In this document: piece by piece, positions 42,101-46,283 of the stretch
Layout: every line of letters begins with the position of its first letter
Numbering within the stretch: position 1 is the first letter of the stretch
Source: Siphonodentalium dalli
Taxonomy: Eukaryota > Mollusca > Scaphopoda > Gadilida > Siphonodentaliidae
DNA length: 64,000 bases
Direction of reading: 5' to 3'
Assembly (NCBI GenBank): GCA_032622095.1
Contig: CP136061.1
Span: 46,137,797-46,201,796 of the forward strand
Translations under genes and position numbers: made by a program
The notes under the pieces: generated by a model
Seen by the model: only the letters and a program-made list of their open reading frames with translations
What the model was told of the DNA's origin: nothing
Databases searched by the model: none

Positions 42101-44397
42101 GTGTAACGACCCCTCAACGTTACATATGCAAGAGTCTTTCAAGTTACAAAAAAACACAAAACTGCAAGCCTTCCAATTCCAAATAAATCATAATACCTTG
42201 GTGACAAATGTATTCCTAGAAAAATGTAAAATTACTACATCAAATCTCTGCACTTTTTGTGAGACAGAAAGAGAAAGTATACAACATTTACTTGTTGCCT
42301 GTCCAAAGGTAAAACAAATATGGAACCAACTATCGGTACTGTTGGACTCAAAATGTAATTTACAACTTCCCTCAAAAACAGAAGATATACTCTTTAGGAT
42401 AAGTACAGGAACAAATGTACTTGCAATAAATAGCATAATTCTGTTGATAAAACGGTATATATATATACGTAACAAAATGCGGCAAAAACAATTTAAGTAT
42501 TGAAGCAGCCGTTCTTTTCTTTAACCAAGAGTATAACATTGAAAAACAACCATGTAAATGGAATGTCTCACTTAGAAATGCATTTGTGAAAAAATGGGAC
42601 ATGTCCTAGATATGTTCTCTTCACTCGATCATTGAGAAGTTTCCCCAAAAAGGTTTAAAAGCCCAACATTATTTATTAATCCCAATCATGATATTGTTGA
42701 CATTTGTCCCAATCATGTTAAAAAGATTATCTATTAAATCCCAAAACCATAGTGTACATAGCACAGCATAAAAGTGCATTATTGCAGAACTTTCAACTTT
42801 CCTAAAACCTAGGTTCCTCTGCAGTTTCACAAAGTATGAGACCAAAATCATCATACGTGAAAAATTTCTGGCAAATATCGAGTAAAACATATTTGAGTGG
42901 CATGGCGACAAATTAATTTATACACTTATCTGACTGAACGGTGTAGAATAAATACAGAACATAACTTGCATCATAATCTCGAATCTTTTATCGAACTCGT
43001 TGCGGACGGCGCAAACTTATATTTCGCTCGAGCTACGCTCTCGCGAAATATATCCTTGCGCCATCCGCAACTCATTCGATAAAAGAATCTCAATTAAGAT
43101 GCGCATTGTGTTCTGTCTATATCTTAACTATTAAAAAAAAACTTCACACCCTGCTTTCTCTAGATTTTCTTCCCATGGTCTACAAATGCAATTTTTATGC
43201 GACTGATCACTAAAAATAGAACTGACACAAACGACACTATCTCAATTTATAAAAAAATATTAGAAACTAAACATATTTTCAGCGCTATATCGACAAATTT
43301 GTTCGGAAATCTTCTGCATGGTTTTGTTTTGGGATACCTCTTACCAAATTATGTATAACATAATTTTGGGGTTCATGTCTGTATGAACAGTTATCTATTT
43401 TACTTTTTATTTTGTAGATACAAGAAGAATATCAAAGCATTCTATATAGTCCATCCTACAATCTGGTCAAAGGTCAGTTCTTGTTATTAGTTACTTCCCC
43501 TGAATCAAATCCTCTCTGTAGTATGTAATGCTGGCATTATCAAAAACATGCTTTGAATTCCTTTCCATCAAAAGGCATTTTCTACTTTATGGACATTTTG
43601 GAACGTTTTTCTTTGTTCTAAATTGTTTTTCTGAACTTTATTCCAAATTGTTTTCTGAACTGAAGTTATATTTATTTAAACTTTTCTAGAGCATTTAGAT
43701 ACAGAGAAACGTACATAATTAACCATTATTTCAGCTAACTGTATGGTTCTTTGCTACATTCACTGCAAAAGCTGTCAAGTCAAAGATATTCAACTTTCCA
43801 GGCGTTCATCATTTATATAACCAGATTAATCCGGATCAGCTCGACATACCTCCATTTGTCCTGGATCACGATCTCGAGGTTCGTTAGCTCTTTAAACTTT
43901 TCTTGACTAGAGCTTCCTGAAATTCTGTGAAGGCCATGTGCCAATGCATTCTCTTATATAGTGAGAGCTTTCCGATGAATGGCAACAAGCCATATTTCCG
44001 ACTAAATCCTGAAAAATTCCCCATAATTCTGCTGTGGTTAAGGAGTCGATTATTTAGGGCATTACTGTATTTCCAGACTTGGCTCCATTCAAATTTGTTC
44101 ACTCAGCATTGGGCGATACTAGTGAATCAGATACTAAAGTTAGCAGTTCTCGGCCAATCAGAATGTGTGTTTCAGCGACAGGTATTCAAACTGAATTACA
44201 TTTCTGTATATAACGCTGTGACATTATGAAGAAAAAAAATGTCATTCCGGGTTGAGCTTCAGTATCTTTTATTCAATTTCATGGATTCCTTGATGCAATT
44301 GTAAATGAATTAATGCTTCTATTTTTTTCAGGCCAATGGACCAAGATACTACGTGCCACCTCTGAGTGGTTCATCCGAGTGGACCGATACACTATAG
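8971..44397 (+). CDS. GDAP2: GDAP2 gene, complete coding region, 12 coding exons
   Basis: CDS = join(8971..9128, 11669..11811, 15701..15854, 17486..17574, 20266..20342, 27364..27526, 29929..30109, 31626..31779, 35269..35408, 43418..43472, 43735..43878, 44332..44397), 1524 nt, 507 codons plus stop; the vertebrate protein is about 497 aa. All exon phases chain without a break. The N-terminal part (about aa 40-230) is a macro domain with the NTSNE motif of the ADP-ribose-type loop and the HTVGPKY segment. The C-terminal part (about aa 320-485) is a CRAL-TRIO/Sec14-like domain, and the tail keeps the family pattern IxPxFVL...NGPxYY. Known biology of GDAP2 (ganglioside-induced differentiation-associated protein 2) is limited; it is linked to stress responses and neuronal maintenance, and catalytic macro-domain activity is not established. 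All introns are GT-AG except intron 3 (GC-AG). Exon boundaries were set by splice consensus plus protein conservation. Confidence 0.95.
9238..9412. mobile_element. MITE-C copy in GDAP2 intron 1
   Basis: TACAGTAATTCCCTAAATAA and its near inverse TTATTTAGGGCATTACTGTA bound the element; the arms run inward through AGCAGAATTATGGG-type sequence. TA-flanked CAGT ends suggest the Tc1/mariner group (inference). This copy has a shortened loop. Confidence 0.75.
9437..9627 (-). pseudogene. Thr-rich mucin-like exon fragment, antisense to GDAP2
   Basis: Reading the minus strand from an AG acceptor (TTTTTAG, 9628-9634) gives 63 open codons to a TGA at 9437-9439. The peptide is Thr/Ser/Glu-rich with repeated TTTES-like blocks, then a Cys-containing tail (DICDKENCVYF). 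This resembles an O-glycosylated linker with the start of a small Cys-rich module. No partner exons were found, so it may be a stray or dead exon. It is not assigned to a known gene. Confidence 0.3.
9826..10466. repeat. Long dispersed repeat U, copy 1
   Basis: About 640 bp almost identical (few mismatches by eye) to 47236-47884 in the same orientation. Landmarks are 'CAACAGTATTCTAATTT', 'GGACGGAACCCAAATTCGAA' and 'GGTGTACGCCGGGG'. It runs directly into MITE-D end sequence (TTTGCAGAATGAGGTCCCC), so it may be the longer parent of MITE-D or an element with a MITE-D at its edge. Confidence 0.75.
10755..11070 (+). pseudogene. CxxC-containing exon-like fragment, intron 1
   Basis: An open frame from 10847 to 11071 has no ATG (preceded in frame by TAG). 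It encodes a peptide containing ADNICRVCDYSFSGDE, a CxxC zinc-knuckle-like start, then a Lys-rich stretch with KSIKLSHFLGVNF. An out-of-frame ATG at 10849 suggests a frameshifted start. A CRE-like TGACGTCA and an E-box CACGTG lie just upstream. It resembles the N-terminus of an uncharacterised zinc-binding or transposon-encoded protein; identity unknown. Confidence 0.25.
11669..11811 (+). CDS. GDAP2: GDAP2 coding exon 2 (macro domain)
   Basis: Acceptor TATTAAG ends at 11668; donor GTCAGT starts at 11812. The peptide runs WKGDPTSLKSHAVINTSNE... through ERAGPELRADLKENIK. It aligns with the GDAP2 macro-domain segment containing the VNTSNE loop and the GP(D/E)L helix. Phase 2 in, phase 1 out. Confidence 0.93.
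11822..12296. mobile_element. MITE-D, near-complete copy, 10 bp after the exon 2 donor
   Basis: Two hairpins are present. The first has arms GAATGAGGTCCCCAGAAGAT and the inverse at 11914-11939. A spacer with 'GTGCCCAATGGGTGCACATC' follows, then a second hairpin at 12180-12270. The outer ends (GACATTGCAGAATGAGG / CCTCATTCTGCAAATGTC) are inverted. Confidence 0.75.
12780..12812. promoter_or_regulatory. Promoter-like cluster inside the 2.2-kb element
   Basis: AATATGGCGG (YY1-like) is followed closely by ACTTCCG (ETS-like) in a CpG-richer neighbourhood within GDAP2 intron 2. It could be a former transposon promoter or an alternative promoter. Motif-level evidence only. Confidence 0.2.
13201..13728. 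mobile_element. MITE-G, TTAA-flanked
   Basis: Ends TTAAAGGTGGATTATCTCTTT and AAAGAGATAATCCATCTTTAA form inverted termini with a TTAA duplication; long internal inverted arms (ATCGATTAATATTAATTTTA / AAAATCAATATTAATTGATA). A second copy is at 45296-45897. Confidence 0.75.
13749..14348 (+). mobile_element. Non-autonomous Helitron
   Basis: The 5' end reads TCTATTATATATTTTGG followed by a GT run and GATCGCGATGAACTCG. The 3' end has a small GC hairpin (CCCGGAC-GAA-GTCGGG, 14322-14337) and terminates CTTCTAG. The flanks are A on the left and T on the right with no duplication, as Helitrons insert between A and T. No Rep/helicase ORF is present. Confidence 0.65.
14755..15130 (-). mobile_element. MITE-E copy 1 (reverse)
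   Basis: TTAAAGTGATGTGAAACACTCC at one end and ...ACATAATATGTCTTTAA at the other, with TTAA on both sides. The interior has 'GACTCTCGGTGGCGAAATC' and 'GTCCCGAATCGAG'. Four more copies occur at 17.85, 26.86, 45.41 and 54.35 kb. Confidence 0.75.
15192..15437. mobile_element. MITE-B copy 1, TTAA-flanked hairpin element
   Basis: TTAACCCTTCCATGACTGGAGCT and AGCTCCCATAACAAAAGGGTTAA are inverted termini. Two internal palindromes are built on ATGCATTCTCTTATATATGC-type arms. Confidence 0.8.
15701..15854 (+). CDS. GDAP2: GDAP2 coding exon 3 (macro domain), GC donor
   Basis: Acceptor TTGGTTGCAG ends at 15700. The peptide CRTGDAKITKGYNLPARF, then VIHTVGPKYS and AESALYNCYRA, aligns closely with GDAP2. 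The exon ends ATGAG at 15854 and the intron starts GCAAGT, which is the canonical GC-AG donor context. Using it restores the reading frame into exon 4. Confidence 0.92.
15895..15990. mobile_element. Fragment related to the 54.5-55.4 kb insertion
   Basis: CAGGGACAAGCCTAGAGGGC and the GGAGAAGTGACTTC motif match the termini of the 866-bp element inserted in MITE-E copy 5. Short, non-coding. Confidence 0.4.
16003..16450. mobile_element. MITE-I diverged copy
   Basis: Starts TTAAAGGTACTCAATCCG and contains GGTTCCTCGACTCGATTC near 16380, like MITE-I at 965-1442. The right end has decayed. Confidence 0.5.
16465..16500. repeat. Solo MITE-A left end
   Basis: TTAACCCTTTCTATACTAAAG is the terminal sequence of MITE-A without the body that follows in the 23-kb copy. 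Confidence 0.4.
17026..17290. mobile_element. MITE-C copy with duplicated arm segment
   Basis: TAGTAATGCCCTAATTAATC at the left and GATTAATTAGGGCATTACTG at the right. The loop-proximal block GAGCTTTCCAATGAATGGCA occurs twice in succession (about 17140 and 17184), an internal duplication not seen in other copies. Confidence 0.75.
17390..17466. mobile_element. MITE-D fragment abutting the exon 4 acceptor
   Basis: ATTCACCCTCTGGGGACCTC, then CTTAGGCCTCATCTTCTGGG and TCAAATTAACA, match MITE-D internal sequence up to about 20 bp before exon 4. Part of the branch-point region of intron 3 therefore appears transposon-derived. Confidence 0.6.
17486..17574 (+). CDS. GDAP2: GDAP2 coding exon 4 (macro domain), seed of the 90-bp array
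   Basis: Acceptor T(n)ACTACAG ends at 17485; donor GTAAGT starts at 17575. The peptide RENAIRNIALCPIHSIRRGY, then PSDEGAHIAM, aligns with the GDAP2 stretch ending KRGYPxxDATHIAL. Everything from about 17505 to 17590, including the donor, is the template of the downstream tandem repeats. Confidence 0.93.
17853..18860 (+). mobile_element. MITE-E copy 2, inserted in the 90-bp array and itself interrupted
   Basis: TTAAAGACATATTATGG at the left and CACATCGCTTTAA at the right. The TTAA it duplicated is the one in the repeat unit (GTTTATTTAAG), so the array existed before this insertion. An inner insert of about 630 bp lies at about 18108-18738. Confidence 0.75.
18108..18738. mobile_element. Palindrome-rich insertion within MITE-E copy 2
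   Basis: Absent from other MITE-E copies. Contains a GC-rich hairpin at 18196-18246 (CCGGGCCGCGGGCCGATAAT and its inverse) and a second at 18548-18738 (GGTTTATTAACGGCCC / GGGCCGTTAATAAACC, with an inner GGGCCTATTAGCGGCC / GGCCGCTAATAGGCCC). No ORF is supported. Confidence 0.5.
20266..20342 (+). CDS. GDAP2: GDAP2 coding exon 5 (end of macro domain)
   Basis: Acceptor TCATCCACAG ends at 20265; donor GTGAGT starts at 20343. The peptide RSVRRFLEQYSDKIDTVIFA then CSEENY aligns with GDAP2 RTVRRFLE...VVFAV. It ends on a codon boundary. Confidence 0.93.
20741..21481 (-). CDS. Uncharacterised 246-aa Lys/Glu/Pro-rich ORF, antisense in GDAP2 intron 5
   Basis: Uninterrupted ORF with a true ATG (21479-21481). 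The first 60 residues are of ordinary composition (includes DAHKGGYQLILDIQTGLAKL). A basic block (RKPRQKMKKKKKKTPSRKKR) follows, then Pro/Glu/Ser/Asp-rich sequence with SDSDSDSEDE, and a poly-Lys C-terminus. The TPSRKKRDADR block resembles, from general familiarity only, basic motifs in ORF1/gag-like proteins of invertebrate retroelements. GC content is clearly above the surrounding intron. The frame stays open upstream to a TGA near 21530, so a spliced N-terminal exon is possible. It could be a transposon ORF1 remnant or an intronic nested gene; function unknown. Confidence 0.4.
   Translation of the reverse strand: MNSPPLIPIIVTNMLDAMHVTPCLSWSLDAHKGGYQLILDIQTGLAKLFSGLPTGNGPDNTRSARKPRQKMKKKKKKTPSRKKRDADRLAAWKAKKPTGSPPVDSAHPAVIPAQSVAQEMEPPSPPPSRPDEEDPSDFVPKTPEYPEYHEPEPSPEAESTESERESDKESDIDTEVDEWEDEPPLTTKQPWIAWADDPENYSDSDSDSEDEPPPPSPSSAPPPKKKKRKNNKKKNKKKKYKTSLNS
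21601..21817. mobile_element. MITE-C copy, near-perfect 217-bp palindrome
   Basis: TACAGTAATGCCCTAATTAA ... TTAATTAGGGCTTTACTGTA. Both arms run to a central GAAAGCTCT...AGAGCTTTC. Confidence 0.85.
21884..22316. mobile_element. MITE-D, full-length copy
   Basis: Outer ends AGTGTGTCTGTCATTTGCAG and the inverse of CTGCAAACGAAAGACACGCT. Two hairpins flank the spacer with GGCCTCAACTGCTATGGG and CAGAAGACGAGGCC. Confidence 0.8.
22332..22842. mobile_element. MITE-H copy 1 (uninterrupted)
   Basis: GTTGGGATAATACTGTTTTA at the left and TAAAGCAGCATTATCCCAAC at the right are inverted termini. The interior matches 57618-58371 ('GTAAACAAACTGAGGTTA', 'ATGAAAGTTAGATTATA'). Confidence 0.75.
23066..26272. mobile_element. 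MITE-A copy 1 with a 3-kb internal satellite
   Basis: TTAAACCCTTTCTATACTAAA starts the element and TTTAGTATAGAATGGGTT ends it (inverted). Between them lies the 68-bp array (23069-about 26090) and then about 180 bp of unique MITE-A sequence, also present in the other copies. Confidence 0.8.
23069..26090. repeat. 68-bp tandem repeat array, about 45 units
   Basis: Period 68 bp (landmarks CATTGATGAGTAGTTATC, GGAAATGTTCAGATAATAAG). A 56-bp variant lacking 12 bp (TATACTAAAGCA) is interspersed in the last 850 bp. A rare variant pair (GGAATTGTTC then AAATCATTATTGATG) recurs 748 bp apart (11 x 68; about 23891 and 24639), indicating block duplication. Confidence 0.95.
26391..26789. mobile_element. MITE-B' copy 1 (TIR CCCTTTACCCAACA)
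   Basis: TTAACCCTTTACCCAACA at the left and TGTTGGGTAAAGGG at the right. Contains two perfect palindromes of GCATTCTCTTATATATGCGA type. Nearly identical to 29122-29511. Confidence 0.85.
26863..27236 (+). mobile_element. MITE-E copy 3
   Basis: TTAAAGACATATTATGGACT through GTGTTTCACATCACTTTAG, without internal insertions. It serves as the reference length (about 374 bp) for this family. Confidence 0.75.
27364..27526 (+). CDS. GDAP2: GDAP2 coding exon 6
   Basis: Acceptor TGTTATTTCAG ends at 27363; donor GTATGT starts at 27527. The peptide EVYQSLLPLYFPRNNVEEIF, then LPEDVGDINGEPIHPDRQIR, aligns with the GDAP2 segment YQKLLPLYFPRS... and GEPVVPERQIRI. It spans the end of the macro domain and the inter-domain linker. 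Flanked on both sides by near-identical MITE-B' copies. Confidence 0.94.
27660..27760. mobile_element. MITE-B truncated copy
   Basis: TTAATCCTTTCATGATGGCA, then CCAATGCATTCTTTAATATA and a short palindrome. The right terminus is missing. Confidence 0.6.
27761..28354. other. Intron 6 non-coding DNA
   Basis: AT-rich sequence with no ORF of note and no recognised element. Its last part shares 'GATGAGGGAGGAAGGTAGGC' and 'TCAAAACCTGGAAAACA' with 28558-28620, a short direct repeat on both sides of MITE-B copy 3. Confidence 0.4.
28355..28546. mobile_element. MITE-B copy 3
   Basis: TTAACCCTTCCATGACGGGAGC at the left and GTGAGCTCCCATCATGAAAG at the right, internal palindromes on TTCTCTTATATAT. Confidence 0.7.
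29122..29511. mobile_element. MITE-B' copy 2
   Basis: Perfect TTAA-CCCTTTACCCAACA ... TGTTGGGTAAAGGG-TTAA ends. Differs from copy 1 by only a few substitutions and one 10-bp indel, so it inserted recently. It sits in DNA of the 'CCCATTTTTGCCAGAGTTAT' repeat type (28900-29560). Confidence 0.88.
29929..30109 (+). CDS. GDAP2: GDAP2 coding exon 7 (linker)
   Basis: Acceptor TTTTTGACTGTAG ends at 29928; donor GTATGT starts at 30110. The peptide GMGSDLEETIDLNREFATST, then GHHPFSQMDDDVDSSRKDNL, matches the acidic linker before CRAL-TRIO (human ...SHAFARMEGDID). It is the least conserved exon but keeps the reading phase. Confidence 0.88.
30465..30738. mobile_element. MITE-D copy
   Basis: Lacks the first arm's left half. 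Keeps GCTAGCATCACTGAATTCAC, the GTGCCCAATGGGTACACATC spacer and the complete second hairpin. Confidence 0.7.
30759..30927. mobile_element. MITE-B'' (TIR CCCTTTGAGTGCCAGG)
   Basis: TTAACCCTTTGAGTGCCAGG at the left and its exact inverse CCTGGCACTCAAAGGGTTAA at the right. The interior holds half of the shared palindromic module (CGCATATATAAGAGAATGCA). Confidence 0.85.
31626..31779 (+). CDS. GDAP2: GDAP2 coding exon 8 (start of CRAL-TRIO domain)
   Basis: Acceptor TTAATTTTCAG ends at 31625; donor GTTTGT starts at 31780. The peptide YERLVKRSATEDLIEFSSMR, then FFYRSGIDRQGRPVVIFVGK, aligns with the human ...SEDLSDIASLKALYQTGVDNCGRTVMVVVG region. Confidence 0.93.
31868..32605. mobile_element. Element Q, about 740 bp, TIR CAGACTTTCATTTTT
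   Basis: GCAGACTTTCATTTTTAG at about 31875 is the inverse of CAAAAATGAAAGTCTGG at about 32574, with CGCGCAG/GTGCGC and CTCGCTGG repeats inside. No intact ORF. Confidence 0.55.
32691..32947 (-). mobile_element. MITE-A copy 2 (reverse), single internal unit
   Basis: TTAATCCTTTCTATTCTGAA to GTATAGAGAGGGTTGA, containing one copy (inverted) of the 68-bp unit, recognisable from CTCATCAATGAGTA and from AATGTTCAGATAATAAG in the adjoining unique part. Confidence 0.65.
32948..34040. other. Intron 8 non-coding DNA
   Basis: Contains a CAATT pentamer run (about 33008-33030). No other repeat family or ORF is recognised. Confidence 0.4.
34090..34292. repeat. Tandem duplication of a CpG-rich segment (about 105-bp spacing)
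   Basis: ATCGGCCGCTTCAGCGTGCA to GTAGCGAAACGAGC occurs at about 34101-34177 and again at about 34210-34290. It is more CpG-rich than the intron and probably belongs to a mobile element together with the hairpin that follows. Confidence 0.6.
34460..34605. repeat. Long hairpin (arms about 60 bp)
   Basis: CGAGCATGAAAACAGTTTGT and its inverse ACAAACTGTTTTCATGCTCG are the inner arms; the outer arms run through CTGGGATT / AATCCCAG to AGATAAAC / GTTTATCT. The loop is about 18 nt. Confidence 0.8.
35090..35168 (-). mobile_element. Helitron-like 5' end (reverse)
   Basis: On the minus strand: TCTATATATATGAAACCCAT followed by CTGTCTGTGTGTGTGTG, which is Helitron-5'-end-like. The matching 3' hairpin/CTRR end was not located. 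Confidence 0.3.
35181..35288 (+). repeat. Exact 30-bp tandem carrying three 3' splice sites before exon 9
   Basis: Units of 30 bp (ATGTTGTATGTACTTC plus TTTTATTCCAGGTC type) repeat from 35181. Acceptor AGs fall at 35207-35208, 35237-35238 and 35267-35268. The last gives the conserved protein. The middle adds ten in-frame residues (VMLYVLLIFQ). The first gives VM then a stop. Confidence 0.9.
35269..35408 (+). CDS. GDAP2: GDAP2 coding exon 9 (CRAL-TRIO domain)
   Basis: Start chosen at the third tandem acceptor because the peptide VMLYVLRIMEPIANKEYSIV then YFHTDS aligns with human ALLYFIHVMDHIAVKEYVLV. Donor GTAAGA starts at 35409. The start could alternatively be 35239 (plus 10 aa). Confidence 0.88.
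35959..36915 (+). pseudogene. LINE ORF1 (L1 ORF1p/Transposase_22-like)
   Basis: About 318 codons open but no in-frame ATG at the 5' end (in-frame TAA at 35950-35952), so the start is lost by frameshift. The N-half is a Glu/Lys-rich coiled coil with five exact-length 24-bp repeats (36208-36327, 8-residue unit EKTTVPAI). The C-half has the ORF1p RNA-binding region (LWGRKWNLIVKGVKG; AACHRLPTGKP; IIKRLLNLDDRDFLLDGAKK). Confidence 0.8.
37755..38490 (+). pseudogene. LINE ORF2, endonuclease domain
   Basis: Shows KRRDFFNMF, DTHSTPQFEHRWKAEWG (the QETH catalytic motif appears altered to IDTH), SRGIAIGF, IIAVYGPN, WVGDWNVV and the C-terminal RLDYFLIS and SDHSQV motifs of APE-type endonucleases. A TAG at 38322-38324 interrupts the domain where a Trp is usual, and a frameshift follows near 38490. 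Confidence 0.8.
38527..41006 (+). pseudogene. LINE ORF2, linker, reverse transcriptase and thumb region
   Basis: RT blocks in order: NKSPGVDGYTAEFYK, LRPITLLNVDHKLAA, QKGFIKGRSSGE, LLLDYEKAFDSI (motif A), GVRQGDPLS (motif B) and QYADDSTLWLDG (motif C, about 39877-39912). The frame breaks near 38890, 39765 (about 8 extra bases between GDPLS and PYLFIL), 40050 and 40260. These breaks inactivate the polyprotein. Confidence 0.88.
41010..42040. other. Probable insertion within LINE ORF2
   Basis: Homology to ORF2 stops near 41003 and resumes near 42100. The intervening kilobase has a GGGTCGGGTCGGGTCG / CGACCCGACCCGACCC inverted pair (41450-41521), a CCCTATTTAAATAGGG palindrome and no ORF. Exact ends are unclear. 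Confidence 0.45.
42090..42609 (+). pseudogene. LINE ORF2, C-terminal Cys/His region
   Basis: KLQAFQFQINHNTLVTNVF, CTFCETERESIQHLLVACPK: the CxxC...H...C knuckle found at the C-terminus of L1/Tx1 ORF2. One frameshift near 42500, then reading resumes to KKWDMS and a TAG at 42607-42609. Confidence 0.75.
42975..43090. repeat. Hairpin with CpG-rich arms
   Basis: TCTTTTATCGAACTCGTTGC and the inverse GCAACTCATTCGATAAAAGA flank inner arms GCGCAAACTTATATTTCGC / GCGAAATATATCCTTGCGC. Confidence 0.75.
43418..43472 (+). CDS. GDAP2: GDAP2 coding exon 10 (CRAL-TRIO domain)
   Basis: Acceptor TTTTTATTTTGTAG ends at 43417; donor GTCAGT starts at 43473. Short exon encoding YKKNIKAFYIVHPTIWSK, matching human YKRNLKAVYFVHPTFRSK. 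Ends on a codon boundary. Confidence 0.95.
43735..43878 (+). CDS. GDAP2: GDAP2 coding exon 11 (end of CRAL-TRIO)
   Basis: Acceptor CATTATTTCAG ends at 43734; donor GTTCGT starts at 43879. Encodes LTVWFFATFTAKAVKSKIFN and INPDQLDIPPFVLDHDLE, matching the human WFFTTFS and ISPEQIDFPPFVLEYD motifs. Confidence 0.95.
43892..44069. mobile_element. MITE-B/MITE-C chimera (half of each)
   Basis: 43892-43960 is the left part of a MITE-B up to TTCTCTTATATA. It switches at 43961 directly into the right arm of a MITE-C (GTGAGAGCTTTCCGATGAAT ... CATTACTGTA). The other halves of both are missing. Confidence 0.75.
44332..44397 (+). CDS. GDAP2: GDAP2 coding exon 12 and stop codon
   Basis: Acceptor TATTTTTTTCAG ends at 44331. 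Encodes ANGPRYYVPPLSGSSEWTDT then L-stop (TAG 44395-44397), matching the human C-terminus ENGPYYTSYPPSPDL. Confidence 0.93.
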   Translation, partial: ANGPRYYVPPLSGSSEWTDTL

Positions 44398-44450
44398 CAG
44401 AGGTTGTAATTAAGAACTGCAGATCCAGACTACTATCTGTATATTAGGCC

Positions 44451-45240
44451 ATTAAAAATCAATACCTGTGTTCTCATGCAATTAAAAATGAAAAATTGGA
44501 TGAGGTCCGGAGACTTTTTGTTCTTAATTTTTTACAAGCAATTCTATAATTTATTGGATATAATGAGAGATGTTAGTGGTGAGGCTCCAAGGAAGATCAT
44601 CCGCAACTGATAATCCATTGCAAAAATGGTCTCCTACATGCATTCTAATCACTTCCCTTTCTTATAACTTAAAAGCCCACCTAATTTTCGAGTCACCAGT
44701 TATTTTTTCTATAGAGCCTCAATATACGGTTTTAATAACAATCTATGCCATAAAATATGATTAAAATACTATAATTCATCACCATTTGAAACATCTGTGT
44801 TGCAGAAGATGCCCATAGAGAAATAGAAAACAGCTGAAATCATAAAAAGATTCCTGCCATTACGGCTCTCAGAATGCAACAGAATTCAAACTAAAAATGT
44901 ATTTTAAATGGAATGGGAATAACTCTATCTTTAAAATATAGAGTTCCCTTCCATTGAAAATAATACACTTTGCACAACAAAACCATATTAAATTTAAGCA
45001 CAAAAACATGTCGGTAACTCAACAAAAACAACATGTTCGCAGTTTATTACACCGGATAAGTTTATAATGCAATGATTTGGAGCTTCCTCTTTCAAATGGT
45101 ATATGATATGGCATATATTTTATATAATGTGATCTGGGGGTTCATGGTATATGATATGGCATATATTTTATATTTGTAATCTGGGGGTTCGAAAATGAAG
45201 TGGGCCTTTAATGGATCAATACATAAATGTATGAAATAAA
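44451..45240 (+). terminator. Candidate GDAP2 poly(A) signals
   Basis: ATTAAA at 44451 and 44481 and AATAAA at 45235-45240 lie downstream of the stop in otherwise non-coding DNA. Which one is used cannot be decided from sequence. Confidence 0.3.
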
Positions 45241-45295
45241 TACCAACAAGTTTCAAACCTACCAGTAGAATCTCTCTTCCAGTGCCTTTTATCCT

Positions 45296-45897
45296 TTAAA
45301 GATGGATTATCTCTTTAAATTACAAATTTTAGATAGTTCCTGGGTATGAAATAATACGTATACATATGAATAAGGCAGTCATGAATATCAGGGATAATTA
45401 TTTTAAACACTCCGGTGGGGGTGATAAAATATAAATGGAGAATAATCTTGTTCAAAGAAGTAATTTGTTACAAATATTATATCCAAATTGACAACACACC
45501 GCCATTCTTGTCTATTAATTAAATGCAGTTTCTATGGAGAAATCGTTTACGTTAATTTATCGCCAATAGATGCGTCCCGAATCGAGTAGTAAATATTTAC
45601 AATTGAGCGTAGTTCGGACGATGTTTTCTATGGAGTGGTAAGGTCGATTTGCTTCAGATTTTCGGTAATGTTGGTAGAATGCTACATTCCTTCAGTTGGC
45701 ATAGCGTATGGATACTAACGGATTAGTTTCATGCACCAGAACAAGTATATAATATGTCTTTAATGACACAGGGTTCCAAATAAAATCAATATTAATTGAT
45801 AGATGCATTTCTGGACAGGGGTCTTTGATTCGTATCTATTATTTCATACCCAGGAAACTGTATAAATAATGTTGCGGAAGAGATAATCCACCTTTAA
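45296..45897. mobile_element. MITE-G copy 2, interrupted by MITE-E
   Basis: TTAAAGATGGATTATCTCTTT ... AGAGATAATCCACCTTTAA. MITE-E copy 4 lies inside at 45413-45763. Confidence 0.75.
45413..45763 (-). mobile_element. MITE-E copy 4 (reverse), nested in MITE-G
   Basis: TTAAACACTCCGGTGGGG to ATAATATGTCTTTAA; internal GCGTCCCGAATCGAG as in the other copies. Confidence 0.75.
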
Positions 45898-46283
45898 ATC
45901 TTTGGTAAATATCATATTTAAATTTCTTATTAGCAAATGAAAAGAGATTAAGTTTTCAAACATTTAGCCATCGTCAACATGAACATATATAAATTTACGT
46001 ATGTGGATAATTGGGTAATTGAATTTTGAACTCTCATCCATTCTTGTGTCTACATGCAAATAAAAGTGTTGATGAGGCTCTCTTTAAGTGACGAGATGCC
46101 AGTATATTTTTTAATTGGCCTAAATTTAGTATTGATGAAGCCACACCATGAGTGTCAAATATTACATTTAATTTCAGCCTGGAACATGAATTACATGCGG
46201 ACAACTTCAAAAATAATTCTGCACATTAAAAACTCAAATGTTAGATATAAAATTTAAAAGTGTTTGCATGTCTGTATGCATAT

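Larger units (their letters stand above)
35860..42660 (+). mobile_element. Degenerate L1/Tx1-like LINE in GDAP2 intron 9, sense orientation
   Basis: ORF1 with coiled coil and L1-type C-terminal fold, then ORF2 with apurinic-type endonuclease, reverse transcriptase and a Cys/His C-terminus, in the order expected for L1/Tx1-clade LINEs. Many frameshifts and stops make it non-functional. About 41010-42040 carries foreign sequence, and 36960-37750 is not recognisable as LINE. The 3' end is uncertain (about 42.61-42.66 kb). Confidence 0.85.
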
